Source of the DNA: Mycobacterium noviomagense
GTDB lineage: Bacteria; Actinomycetota; Actinomycetes; Mycobacteriales; Mycobacteriaceae
NCBI RefSeq assembly: GCF_010731635.1
Contig: NZ_AP022583.1
Span: forward strand, 2,852,001-2,916,000
DNA length: 64,000 bases
Direction: 5' to 3'
A program made the position numbers and the translations under genes. The notes beneath the pieces are model-generated. The model had not been told where the DNA came from. It ran no database searches and saw nothing but the letters and a program-made list of their open reading frames with translations. This document shows, piece after piece, positions 22,865-31,743 of the stretch; within the stretch, counting starts at the first letter, position 1, and every line of letters begins with the position of its first letter.

Positions 22865-25688
22865 AGCTTGATTGGCCGTAGCGGGCTAGCGGACGGGACC
22901 GCACCAGTGTTGGCCACCAGAACCAGGGCCCGAGAATTCTGACGATGCACGGCACGACGAACGAGCGCACGATCAGCGTGTCGAGCAACAGGCCGATGCA
23001 CACGGTGGAACCGACCTGGCCGATGGTTCGCAGATCGCTTGTCAGCATTGCCAGCATCGTGAACGCGAACACCAAGCCCGCCGACGTCACCACACCGCCG
23101 GTGCTTCCGAGCGCGCGGATGAGACCCGTGTTCAGCCCGGCGTGAAGTTCGTCTTTGACTCGGACGATCAACAGCAGGTTGTAGTCCGAACCCACGGCCA
23201 CCAAGATGATGAACGTCAGCGGCAGCACCAACCAGTGCAGGGGCAGGCCGATGAGGTGCTGCCAGACGAGTATGGAGAGCCCGAACGCCCCGGCGTACGA
23301 GAATGCCACGGTGCCGGGAATAACCAAGGCCGCCATCAGACTTCGCGTCAGGAACAGCATGATCAAGAAGATCAGCACAAAGGCGGCGATCGCCACGATC
23401 AGCAGATCCGATGCGGCGTATTGCTTGATGTCCTTGTCGTTGGATCCCGAACCGCCGATATAAACTCTCGCGCCGGCCAACGACGTCTCTTTCAAGATCG
23501 TGGTTATCGCCGTGGGGAACTGTTCGACGTGCTGCACGCCTTCGGGGCCCATCGCGTTGCCCTCGTGGGTGACGATGAACCGAGCGGCCTTGCCGTCCGG
23601 CGACATCATGAGCTGCATGCCGGTCTTGACGTCGTCGTTGTCGAAACCCTCGTGGGGGATGTAGAAGAAGTCATCGCTGCGGGACCGGTCGAAGTCGAGC
23701 CCGACATTGACCAGGTCGTCGAATGTCTGGTCGGTCTGGATGGACTGCAGCGCCGCCTGGCCGTAGGAGCTGACCAACAGGGCGGCTAACGCCTCCGAGT
23801 CGTCGGCGGTCAGTTTCAGTTGCGTGATGACTTGCGGCAGTAGCCTGTCGACGGCTTCGAGGGATGTTTTGGCGTCCTTGATGTCGGCAGCCAAGTGGTC
23901 GATGTTGTCGAGCCCGTCGAACAGCGATCTGAACGCCCAGCAGATCGGAATGTCGAAACAGTGGCGCTCCCAATAGAAATAGCTCTTGATCGGCCGGAAG
24001 AAATCGTCGACGTTCGAGATCTCCTCGTTCATCTCCTCGGTGATCCGTTGCAGATCCTCGACCGTGAGAACCGTCTTGTGCAATTCGTCGGACATGCGTT
24101 GGAAGAAGACGATCTCCTTGCGCAAGACCGCGACACTGTGCTGCGTGATCTGAGCCTGCTGGTCCGTATTCGCGTTCTGCTGCTTGTTGAACGGGAGCTG
24201 CTGGCCGTTGCCACTGCCCTGCGTGGTGAACAAGTAAGGGATCGTGGCATGTTCCAAAGGTCGGCCCAGTGGCCTGGTGATGCTTTGCACCATCGCAACA
24301 CCGGGAAGACGAATCAGACTCTTGGCCACCCGGTCCAATGAGATGAAGTCAGCCGAGTTGCGCATGTCATGGTCGGTCTCGACCATCAGCATCTCGGAGA
24401 ACAGCTTGCTCTTCGGGAAGTGCCGATCCGCCGCCGCGAAACCCTGATTGGCGGGTGAGTCGTGTGGCTGGTAGGCACGGTCGTCGTAGTTCTGCCGGTA
24501 CGTCGGCACGAAGACCGCCCCGAACATCACGGCGGCGGCACTGGCTGCGAGGATCGGCACCGGCCAGCGCACCACGCTCGCCCCGATCCGCCGATACAAC
24601 GTCGCCTTGGCCTTTTGTCTCGGGTCGAAGAGCCCGAACAGGCTCCCCACCGTCAAGATGGCCGGGCCGAGCGTCAGCGCCGCCGCGATGGTGAACAGCA
24701 TCGCGATGGCGACCGCCGGGCCCATGGTGTGGAAGTAGTTGAGTCGCGCGAATGTCAGGCAGTAACAGGCCCCGGCGATCGTCAGGCCCGAGCCGACGAT
24801 GATCGGCGTGACACCCTTGTACGCGATGTAGAAGGCGTCCTCCCGGCTTTCGCCGGCTTGCCGCGCCTCGTGATAGCGGCCCATCAAGAAGATGCCGTAA
24901 TCGGTTCCCGCTCCCAGCGTCAGCGCGACGACGATGTTCACGGCGAACGACGAGAGCTCGATGTAGCCGAGATGCCCGAGGGTCGCGATGACTCCCTTGG
25001 CGACCAGCATCTCGATCAGAACCCCGAGTAAGGGCACCAGCAGGGTGCTGATCGAGCGGTATACCAGCAGCAGCATCGTGACGATCAGGATGATCGTCAC
25101 GATCGTGATGTTGTTCAGGCTCGAATTGGCAATAGCCACCGTGTCTGAAGCAAGTGGCGCCGCCCCGCTGACGTAGACCTTGAGCCCGGGTGGCGGCGGG
25201 TCCTTGGCGACGATATCGCGAACCGCGGCAACGGAGTAATTCGCTTGCATCTGGCCGATGTCGCCCGCCAGACGCAGCAGCACATATGCGGCCTTGCCGT
25301 CGACGCTCTGCGCCCCCGCCGCAGTGATCGGCTTTCCCCACAGGTCCATGACGTACTGCACGTGCTTGGGGTCACGCTTCAGCCGGCGCACCAGATCGTC
25401 GTAGTAGCGATGGTCGACATCGCCTAGCGGCCGGTTGGCTTCCAACACGAGCATGGTCAAGTTGGTCGAATTGGATTCGTGGAACTTCTCGCCGATGCGC
25501 AGCAACGCCCGCTGTGACGGCGCGTAGTGCGGGACCATCGGCCCCGCGAGTTCCTCTGCGACCCGTTCGACCTGCGGCATGAAGGTGTTCGTCGACACCG
25601 CGAGAAGCGCCCAGAAAGCGATGATCGGTATTGCGAGAAGCCGGACCGTTCTGGGTATGAAGGGGCGCTTCGGCCGAGGCTCACTCAT
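22863..25688 (-). CDS. MmpL-family RND transporter
   Basis: This 941-residue inner-membrane transporter of the MmpL (RND) family has a first membrane helix near 15-35 and then a large periplasmic loop. A helix bundle contains GAGTDYGIFLMGRYHEAR and, in the second half, VGSDYNLLLIVRVKDEL. These are the two Asp-Tyr pairs that carry proton transfer in TM4 and TM10. MmpL proteins of this short type paired with MmpS export siderophores or lipids (Mtb MmpL4 and MmpL5 with MmpS4/S5 export mycobactin). The ATG at 25688 overlaps the mmpS stop by 4 bp. An upstream in-frame extension was rejected. The exact subgroup cannot be assigned without a tree. Confidence 0.93.
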   Translation of the reverse strand: MSEPRPKRPFIPRTVRLLAIPIIAFWALLAVSTNTFMPQVERVAEELAGPMVPHYAPSQRALLRIGEKFHESNSTNLTMLVLEANRPLGDVDHRYYDDLVRRLKRDPKHVQYVMDLWGKPITAAGAQSVDGKAAYVLLRLAGDIGQMQANYSVAAVRDIVAKDPPPPGLKVYVSGAAPLASDTVAIANSSLNNITIVTIILIVTMLLLVYRSISTLLVPLLGVLIEMLVAKGVIATLGHLGYIELSSFAVNIVVALTLGAGTDYGIFLMGRYHEARQAGESREDAFYIAYKGVTPIIVGSGLTIAGACYCLTFARLNYFHTMGPAVAIAMLFTIAAALTLGPAILTVGSLFGLFDPRQKAKATLYRRIGASVVRWPVPILAASAAAVMFGAVFVPTYRQNYDDRAYQPHDSPANQGFAAADRHFPKSKLFSEMLMVETDHDMRNSADFISLDRVAKSLIRLPGVAMVQSITRPLGRPLEHATIPYLFTTQGSGNGQQLPFNKQQNANTDQQAQITQHSVAVLRKEIVFFQRMSDELHKTVLTVEDLQRITEEMNEEISNVDDFFRPIKSYFYWERHCFDIPICWAFRSLFDGLDNIDHLAADIKDAKTSLEAVDRLLPQVITQLKLTADDSEALAALLVSSYGQAALQSIQTDQTFDDLVNVGLDFDRSRSDDFFYIPHEGFDNDDVKTGMQLMMSPDGKAARFIVTHEGNAMGPEGVQHVEQFPTAITTILKETSLAGARVYIGGSGSNDKDIKQYAASDLLIVAIAAFVLIFLIMLFLTRSLMAALVIPGTVAFSYAGAFGLSILVWQHLIGLPLHWLVLPLTFIILVAVGSDYNLLLIVRVKDELHAGLNTGLIRALGSTGGVVTSAGLVFAFTMLAMLTSDLRTIGQVGSTVCIGLLLDTLIVRSFVVPCIVRILGPWFWWPTLVRSRPLARYGQSS

Positions 25689-26128
25689 GCGGACTTCACC
25701 CTGCACATGACATGCGCATCGGCATGGGTGTCGGACTGCTGGTCGCGGACAACGCCGTTCACCAGCATCCGGCAGCCGAGTTGACCACCATGAACCTGCG
25801 CGGAGATGCTGCCGGACACTACCGTGAGCGTCGTCGTCTCGGTGTGTGACCACGGCAAGGTCGTCAGGTCAACCCGATGCGGGTGTCCGTCGATGTCCAA
25901 ATAGACCAGCATCCCGCCTTCGCCGACCGAACCGAACAACTCGTAGGTGAGCTGTTTGGGAGTGGTCTGCTCGGGCGCTGCCGGGCCATTGACCGTGATG
26001 ACGGGCGGCGGAGCAGAGAACTGGTGCACCTTCCACATACCCGCTGCTCCCGCGCCGACCGCAACGACCGCAACCAACGGCATCCAGACTCGCGCCAAGA
26101 CGGTCCTGCCGAGGGAACGGGGGCTCAC
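25685..26128 (-). CDS. MmpS-family accessory protein
   Basis: This 147-residue MmpS protein has a single N-terminal membrane helix near 14-34 (VWMPLVAVVAVGAGAAGMW). An extracytoplasmic beta-rich domain follows with the family features TPKQLTYELFGSVG, LPWSHTETTTL and two cysteines (in GCRMLV and VMCRV) that may pair. MmpS partners assist MmpL export. It is the first gene of an mmpS-mmpL operon with a 4-bp overlap. A perfect 17-bp palindrome lies about 80-97 bp upstream (26209-26225), next to a TACTAT -10 candidate. Confidence 0.92.
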   Translation of the reverse strand: MSPRSLGRTVLARVWMPLVAVVAVGAGAAGMWKVHQFSAPPPVITVNGPAAPEQTTPKQLTYELFGSVGEGGMLVYLDIDGHPHRVDLTTLPWSHTETTTLTVVSGSISAQVHGGQLGCRMLVNGVVRDQQSDTHADAHVMCRVKSA

Positions 26129-26195
26129 TCGATCACCTTTCGGATCTCGGTGGGCGCATGGTGTTCTCCCCGCTCCCGTGCCTAGGCCAATGCAG

Positions 26196-26225
26196 ATAGT
26201 AGACGGTCATGTCCATAATGGACAT
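26196..26225 (-). promoter_or_regulatory. mmpS-mmpL promoter with a 17-bp palindromic operator
   Basis: ATGTCCATAATGGACAT at 26209-26225 is a perfect palindrome with 8-bp arms and a 1-bp centre. Directly downstream on the minus strand is TACTAT (26201-26196), a -10 candidate, so a protein on the palindrome would cover the -35 region. It looks like a TetR- or MarR-type repressor site, but no regulator gene is adjacent. Confidence 0.65.
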
Positions 26226-26321
26226 ATGATCTGCAAAGAGTAGCGGCACCGCGGTCGGAGCGCGACCGCGACGGCGTCGACTACGGTCCGCCGGTGAACG
26301 CACCACGTGCATCGCGATGCG

Positions 26322-26747
26322 TCAAGACATCTTCTGCAGCCGCCGTTTCAGCCGTGCGCTGCGGAGAAGCTGAGTGGTGAAGTTCATCGAAGCCAACATC
26401 GGGAACACCCCGAGAAATGTCCGTTCGGAGGGTGTCGCTCCATGCAAGTGGTAAAGGCTGCCGAACACGTAGAAGCATCCCACCATGAACAAAGCGCCGG
26501 GGATGCAGAACGCCATCAAGGAACTGCGATCACCGACAATTTGTTTCGCGTAATCCAGCTCATCCTGCGACAGCGGTTCGCGTTTACGCACTTTCTTGAT
26601 CACCGCTTTGGCGCTCCCGATCTGTTCGCTGATAGCGGTAGGTGCTCGGCGCTCCATCCGCCTGACGAACGCTGAAGCAACGGCGGCAAACACTAGCGCA
26701 AGCGCAAGGGCGAGCAGAGTGAGAAACCCGTACAAACCCGAGTCCAT
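26322..26747 (-). CDS. Small membrane protein of unknown function
   Basis: This 141-residue protein has an N-terminal membrane helix (YGFLTLLALALALVFAAVASAF, about 6-27), a basic/amphipathic segment near 40-65 (IKKVRKREPLSQDELDYAKQIV), and two further hydrophobic stretches near 74-96 and 105-120. It ends in an Arg/Lys-rich tail. The ATG at 26747 has a purine-rich GGGGG site upstream. I do not recognise the family. The gene is divergent from the flavin oxidoreductase gene with 167 bp between starts, a region that holds AT-rich promoter-like sequence but no clear box. Confidence 0.6.
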   Translation of the reverse strand: MDSGLYGFLTLLALALALVFAAVASAFVRRMERRAPTAISEQIGSAKAVIKKVRKREPLSQDELDYAKQIVGDRSSLMAFCIPGALFMVGCFYVFGSLYHLHGATPSERTFLGVFPMLASMNFTTQLLRSARLKRRLQKMS

Positions 26748-26914
26748 CGTCACGGAAACCCCCTGCAGTCGGCCGTCGAAGACCCTCCGAACGCTACCGT
26801 AGCCAGCTGGTATAACGGTTTGCGCACGTTTCAAGCGACACATCTTGCGGCACCGCGATTTTGTCGTGTTGTGGCTGAGAATGCCGGACATGACGCAATC
26901 GCGGGAGCCCGACG

Positions 26915-28351
26915 ATGGCGCGTGAGATCTCCCGGCAGGCGTTTCTGCGAGGTGCTGCCGGAGCGTTAGCGGCCGGCGCGGTCTTCGGATCGGTCCGGGC
27001 GACCGCCGACCCGAAGTCTTCCGGCTTGGACGGTCTGAAGGCCGCAATCGGCGGACAGGTGCTGACTCCGGACGACGGCGGATTCGCAACGGCCAAGCAA
27101 GTTTTCAACACAAATTACAACGGCTCGACGCCGGCGGCGGTGGTGGTTCCCACGTCGGCGGCCGACGTGCAGAAGGCAATGGCATTCGCTGCCGCGCACA
27201 ACCTCAAAGTCGCTCCGCGCAGTGGTGGGCACTCCTATGTGGGGGCGTCCACGGCAAACGGGACCATGGTGCTCGACCTGCGTCAGCTGCCCGGGGGTAT
27301 CAACTACGACGCCGCCAGCGGGCAGGTGACGGTGACACCCGCGACCGATCTGTACGCGCTGCACCAGGCGCTGGCTGCGGCCGGCCGGGGCATCCCGACC
27401 GGTACCTGCCCATCAGTCGGCACCGCCGGGCATGCGCTGGGCGGCGGACTGGGTGCGCATTCGCGACATGCCGGCCTGATGTGTGACGCATTGACGTCGG
27501 CCGCGGTGGTGCTGCCCAGCGGCCAGGCGGTTACCGCGTCGGCCGCCAACAACCCTGATCTGTTCTGGGCGTTACGTGGCGGCGGTGGCGGCAATTTCGG
27601 GGTGACGACGTCGCTGAGCTTCGCCACGTTCCCCACCGGCGACGTCGACGTGGTGAACCTCAACTTCCCGCCGCAGTCATTCCCGCAGGTCCTGGTCGGT
27701 TGGCAGAACTGGTTGCGTACCGCCGACCGAAGCAGTTGGGCATTGGCCGACAGCACCACCGACGCGATGGGTACGCAGTGCCGAATCATGGCGACTTGCC
27801 CGGCCGGGTCGGGCAAGAGCGTGGCGAGCGCCGTCATTTCAGCCGTCGGAATGCAACCGACCGCTACCGAGAATCACACGTTCAATTACCTGGACCTGGT
27901 GAGGTATCTGGCCGTCGGGAACCTCAACCCGTCGCCGCTCGGATACGTAGGCGGATCCGATGTTTTCCCGACCATCAACGCGGGCGCAGCTCAGGGGATC
28001 GCATCGGCGGTCAACGCCTTCCCCCGTGGCGCGGGCCGCATGTTGGCGATCATGCATGCTCTCGACGGTGCGCTCGCGGGCGTGGCACCGGCGGCCACCG
28101 CCTTTCCGTGGCGTCTGGAATCCGCGCTGGTGCAGTGGTACGTCGAAACATCCGGTGACCCAGCGGCGGCCACCAGCTGGCTGCAGACGGCACACCAAGC
28201 GGTACGCGCGTATTCAGTGGGCGGCTACGTCAACTATCTGGAGGCCAATGACCCCCCGTCGCGCTACTTCGGCCCGAACCTGGCTCGGCTGACCGCGGTG
28301 CGGCAGAAGTATGACCCGGGCCGAGTCATGTTCTCGGGATTGAGCTTCTGA
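26915..28351 (+). CDS. Secreted bicovalent FAD oxidoreductase (berberine-bridge-like, Rv0063-like)
   Basis: This 478-residue flavoenzyme of the VAO/BBE family binds FAD covalently at two points: the His of PRSGGHSYVG (residues 101-110) and the Cys of GTCPSVGTAGHALGGGLG (about 162-180). The C-terminal BBE motif is YFGPNLARLTAVRQKYDPG. The N-terminus (SRQAFLRGAAGALAAGAVFG) resembles a Tat signal, but the second Arg of the twin pair is Gln, so Tat export is uncertain. Members oxidise sugars, alcohols or polyketide-like substrates. It closely resembles Mtb Rv0063 as I recall it, and the next Rv006x gene, icd2, is also in this window. The IS30-family element sits directly downstream. Confidence 0.88.
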   Translation: MAREISRQAFLRGAAGALAAGAVFGSVRATADPKSSGLDGLKAAIGGQVLTPDDGGFATAKQVFNTNYNGSTPAAVVVPTSAADVQKAMAFAAAHNLKVAPRSGGHSYVGASTANGTMVLDLRQLPGGINYDAASGQVTVTPATDLYALHQALAAAGRGIPTGTCPSVGTAGHALGGGLGAHSRHAGLMCDALTSAAVVLPSGQAVTASAANNPDLFWALRGGGGGNFGVTTSLSFATFPTGDVDVVNLNFPPQSFPQVLVGWQNWLRTADRSSWALADSTTDAMGTQCRIMATCPAGSGKSVASAVISAVGMQPTATENHTFNYLDLVRYLAVGNLNPSPLGYVGGSDVFPTINAGAAQGIASAVNAFPRGAGRMLAIMHALDGALAGVAPAATAFPWRLESALVQWYVETSGDPAAATSWLQTAHQAVRAYSVGGYVNYLEANDPPSRYFGPNLARLTAVRQKYDPGRVMFSGLSF

Positions 28352-28363
28352 CGTTTCGCCCGG

Positions 28364-28413
28364 CGAGTGGCCACTTATGGCACGCAATTCGCGCTTGGAT
28401 TCACGCGGTCGCT
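28364..28413. repeat. Left terminal inverted repeat of the IS30-family element
   Basis: The outer 15 bases are identical to the other end. Inner blocks GCACG, TTCGCG and TCGCTGCAAC are also shared. The transposase stop codon at 28401 lies inside this repeat. Confidence 0.8.
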
Positions 28414-29782
28414 GCAACAGATGCGGACGGGTCTGAGAGTAGCCGATCGAGTTCCTCGGCAGGGGTGCGCCAGTTGAAGCGTTTGCGGGGGCGGGCGTTG
28501 AGCTCGGCGGCGACGTTGTCGAGGATCCCGGGTCCGTGAAAGGACAGGTCGGTGCCTTTGGGGAAGTACTGGCGCAGCAAACCATTGGTGTTCTCATTGG
28601 TGCCGCGCTGCCAAGGGCTGTGCGGGTCGCAGAAGTAGATCGGCAACCCGGTGGCCTCGGTGATCTTGGTGTGCAAGGCCATCTCTTTGCCTTGGTCCCA
28701 GGTCAGCGAGCGACGCAAAACCTCGGGAATCTTCGGGATCGCCGCGCTCATCGCCTCAGCGACGGTGGCGGCGCTGCGGTCCTCGGATAGGTGCAGCAGC
28801 ATCACGAACCCGGTGGTGCGTTCGACCAGGGTGCCGATTTGGGAGGCCTGGTTTTGGCCGATAATCAAGTCGCCCTCCCAATGCCCCGGGATCGCACGAT
28901 CGTCGGCCTCAGCCGGGCGTTCACTGATGTTGATCATGTCCTTGATCCGGCCCCGAGTGTCGATTGTGCTGCGGCCCTGAGGTTTCCGTTGGGTCCGGCC
29001 GGTGCGCAGCGCGGCCTTGACCTGGCGGGCCAGTTCCCCCCGGGGCTGCACATACATGGCCTGATAGATCGTCTCGTGAGACACCCACATCTCCGGATCG
29101 TCGGGGAAATCTTCGCGCAGCCGGCCCGCGATCTGCTCGGGGCTGTGCCGCTGTTCCAAGCGTTGCACAACCTCGCCCAACAAGGCCGGGTTGGACTCCA
29201 GCTTGCGCGGCTTGGGGCGAGCCGGGCCGCATCCACGACGTCTTGGCCGACCCGGGCCCGGTAGCCACAGCTGGTTGCTCCTCGAGCTTTTTCCCGGCTG
29301 ATCGTCGAGGCGTCACGCTGTAACAGCCGCGCGATGTCGGCCTGGGGAAACCCGCCTCCAGCAACTCTTCGAGTCGGCACCGCTCGGTAAACGACAACAA
29401 CCGCGACGCCGCGGCCGGCTCTAGATCAGCAACAACTGGTGTTCTGGGCACGTAGCCAGCCTGATCGACCCAGCGTCGCGCGGTGTGCTCCGACACGCAG
29501 GCACCCACCGCCGCCTGCGCCGGGTCAACCCGACCGCAGCGCCTCCCAAAATACGTCCCTGACCTGCTGCGAATACCGGATGCCGTGGTGCTTGCTATTG
29601 GTCTGATATCCCGCGGCCTTGGCCCATTTTCGGCCTGTGGTACCCGCCACCCCCGCCACCGTGGCGGCCGCCGTCGGCGACAACCCCGATCCAACAGCCC
29701 TCCAAAACTCCTCCCGCACCAAAGCCGCCGACTCGACGCTCAGATGAACACCATGACCCCGAAACCCCGTCTGATAACCCAT
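28401..29782 (-). pseudogene. Frame-broken IS30-family transposase
   Basis: Translated across frames, the coding region gives a full transposase. Frame one runs from 29782 (MGYQTGFRGHGVHLSVESAA) to about 29528. Frame two covers PAQAAVGACVSEHTARRW and the following helix-turn-helix to about 29345. Frame three covers PQADIARLLQRDASTISRE to about 29225. Frame four starts near 29205 and runs to the stop at 28401. It holds the DDE residues in HWEGDLIIG, SLTWDQGKEM and RGTNENTNGLLRQYFP. All breaks look like one-base losses in short homopolymers: two close together near 29533, one near 29345 and one near 29225. As written, no active enzyme can be made. Confidence 0.85.
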
Positions 29783-29813
29783 TCGGCCCCAACACCTCCC
29801 GATAAGGTGTTGC

Positions 29814-29863
29814 AGCGATCACTTGAGCCTGACGCGAAAAACCGTGCAATAAGTGGCCACTCG
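29814..29863. repeat. Right terminal inverted repeat of the IS30-family element
   Basis: This is the reverse complement of the left end over the same blocks, with one extra base near the middle. It lies upstream of the transposase start at 29782 and should include its promoter. Confidence 0.8.
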
Positions 29864-29870
29864 CGGTAAG

Positions 29871-30602
29871 TCACGAAAGGGTCGCGCGGACGCAGACCGT
29901 AATGTAGGGCAGCGCAAGGCCGTTGCTGTTGGCCAGCGCCGGATGGGTGGCCAGCAGTTCGCGCACCTGATCCAGTGTCTTGGTGCGCACATCGGCGGGC
30001 GAGGTGATGCAGTAGCTTCGCGACGCTACCAAATCGATAAGTGCTTGCGGCGTAAGGTAATTCGTCCACTCGACTCGATGACGTTCCACGTCGGTGAACG
30101 GATCGGGCAGCACGACACGGTCGCTGACCGGATCGCCATCGCTGCCGATGATCCGCCCGAGCTCGCGCACCCACCCCAGCCGTTCGTCGCGGGTGTTCCA
30201 GACCAGTCCCAGCCTCCCGCCGGGGCGCAGTATGCGAACCACCTCCGGAATTGCGCGCGCCGGATCAAACCAATGCCACGCCTGCGCGACCAGCACCGCG
30301 TCGACGCTGTTGTCCGGCAAGGGAATTTCCTCTGCGGTGCCCAAGAGGGCCGTGGTGTCCGGCAGCGACTTGCGCAGCACGTCCAGCATCTCGGGAATCG
30401 GGTCGACGGCCACCACGTCCAGCCCGCGTTCGACGAGCCGGGTCGTCAACTTGCCGGTACCGGCACCCAGGTCCAGCACGTGGCGAGCACCGCCCGGAAG
30501 CAGCCAGTCGATTGCCTCCGGCGGATAGGACGGGCGGCCCCGCTCGTAGGCAGCCGCTTCTGAACCAAACGACAGCGAGCGGTCTTGCCTGGAGCGGGTC
30601 AC
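29871..30602 (-). CDS. Class I SAM-dependent methyltransferase (Rv3342-like)
   Basis: This 243-residue methyltransferase contains the SAM-binding motif [16 protein letters not shown] near residues 41-55, [10 protein letters not shown] (motif II acidic residue), and [20 protein letters not shown], typical of the UbiE/Methyltransf_11 group. The substrate is unknown. The GTG at 30602 overlaps the metX stop as GTGA, so it is the last gene of the metC-metX operon, as in Mtb (Rv3340-Rv3342). This links it to SAM metabolism and probably to the upstream SAM riboswitch. The length equals Mtb Rv3342. The IS30-family element lies 8 bp downstream. Confidence 0.88.
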   Translation of the reverse strand: MTRSRQDRSLSFGSEAAAYERGRPSYPPEAIDWLLPGGARHVLDLGAGTGKLTTRLVERGLDVVAVDPIPEMLDVLRKSLPDTTALLGTAEEIPLPDNSVDAVLVAQAWHWFDPARAIPEVVRILRPGGRLGLVWNTRDERLGWVRELGRIIGSDGDPVSDRVVLPDPFTDVERHRVEWTNYLTPQALIDLVASRSYCITSPADVRTKTLDQVRELLATHPALANSNGLALPYITVCVRATLS

Positions 30603-31732
30603 CGGGCACGCACGCCTTCGGCCAGCTCGAGTGTCTGCCGGATCAACTTGCCGACAGCTTCGGACTCCACCAGAAAGCCGTCGTGCCCATACATCGAGTC
30701 GACAACGTGCAGTCCGGTACAGCCGGGCAACAGCTCGGCCAGCTCCTCTTGCAGGCGAAGCGGATACAGCCGGTCGGAGCTGATCCCCGCGACCACCGCT
30801 GGGACGGGACAGCCGCGCAGCGCCGCATCGACCCCGCCGCGGCCGCGGCCGACGTCGTGGCTGTTGAGCGACTCGGTCAACGCCACGTAGCTTCCGGCGT
30901 CGAACCGCGCCACCAGCTTGCTGCCTTGGTGCTCCAGGTAGCTCTGCACCGCATAGCGGCCGCCGGTCACCGGATCCTCGTCGCCCTGAGCGTCGTTGGC
31001 GAAACGGGTGTCCAATTCGATTTCGCCCCGATACGTCAGATGCGCAAAGCGCCGGGCAATCGACAGCCCGGCCACCGGCTCGCGGCCGCTGTCGTAGTAG
31101 TCGCCGCCCTGCCAGTACGGGTCGGCCTGGATGGCCGCGATCTGGGTGCTCTGCGTGCCGATCTGGTCGGCGGTTGCCCGCGCGCCGGCCGCCAGCAGCA
31201 GCCCGGCCCGGACCTGATCGGGATGGCTGACAATCCATTCCAGCGCCCGGGCACCGCCCATCGATCCGCCGACGACAGCGGCGACCTCCGTGATGCCGAG
31301 CGCGGCCAGCGCAGCGACGTCGGCCTGCACTTGGTCGCGGATTGTGATCCGCGGAAACCTTGAGCCCCAAGGCTTTCCGTCATGGGCAATCGAACTGGGC
31401 CCGGTCGAGCCGCGACAGCCGCCCAGCACGTTGGTGGCCACAGCACACCACCGGTCGGTGTCGATGGGCGCGCCGGGGCCGGCCACGCCGTCCCACCAGC
31501 CCGGTGTCGGATGGCCAGCACCGGCAGGCCCGGTGATATGCGAATCACCAGTGAGCGCATGCAATACCACCACGACGTTGTCACGTGTGGGCGACAACTC
31601 GCCCCAGCGTTGCACGGCGATAGAGACGTCATCGATCACCGCGCCGCTTTCCAGCGTCAACGGGCCGATGTCGACGAACCCCACTTCGCCTTCGGGGGGG
31701 AGTGTGTGAGTGCGCACTTCGGAGATTGTCAC
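30599..31732 (-). CDS. metX: Homoserine O-acetyltransferase MetX (called MetA in Mtb)
   Basis: MetX acetylates homoserine with acetyl-CoA, the first committed step of methionine synthesis. The 377-residue alpha/beta-hydrolase-fold enzyme has the nucleophile elbow [14 protein letters not shown], the oxyanion/entry block [15 protein letters not shown], and the C-terminal catalytic Asp and His ([10 protein letters not shown] and YGHDGFLVE). The GTG at 31732 is chosen: it gives the family N-terminus ([20 protein letters not shown]) and has GAGG upstream. A TTG five codons earlier overlaps the metC stop. It lies 11 bp after metC. Confidence 0.93.
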   Translation of the reverse strand: MTISEVRTHTLPPEGEVGFVDIGPLTLESGAVIDDVSIAVQRWGELSPTRDNVVVVLHALTGDSHITGPAGAGHPTPGWWDGVAGPGAPIDTDRWCAVATNVLGGCRGSTGPSSIAHDGKPWGSRFPRITIRDQVQADVAALAALGITEVAAVVGGSMGGARALEWIVSHPDQVRAGLLLAAGARATADQIGTQSTQIAAIQADPYWQGGDYYDSGREPVAGLSIARRFAHLTYRGEIELDTRFANDAQGDEDPVTGGRYAVQSYLEHQGSKLVARFDAGSYVALTESLNSHDVGRGRGGVDAALRGCPVPAVVAGISSDRLYPLRLQEELAELLPGCTGLHVVDSMYGHDGFLVESEAVGKLIRQTLELAEGVRAR

Positions 31733-31743
31733 CTCAGATGTCC

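Larger units (their letters stand above)
28364..29863 (-). mobile_element. IS30-family insertion sequence, 1,500 bp
   Basis: The element is bounded by about 50-bp imperfect inverted repeats that start CGAGTGGCCACTTAT on both ends. It is flanked by a 3-bp direct repeat CGG at 28361-28363 and 29864-29866, the expected target duplication for this family. It carries one minus-strand transposase reading frame (28401-29782) that is broken by frameshifts. It lies between the Rv0063-like gene and the methyltransferase gene. Placing the ends one base further out would also give matching repeats but no target duplication. Confidence 0.88.
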
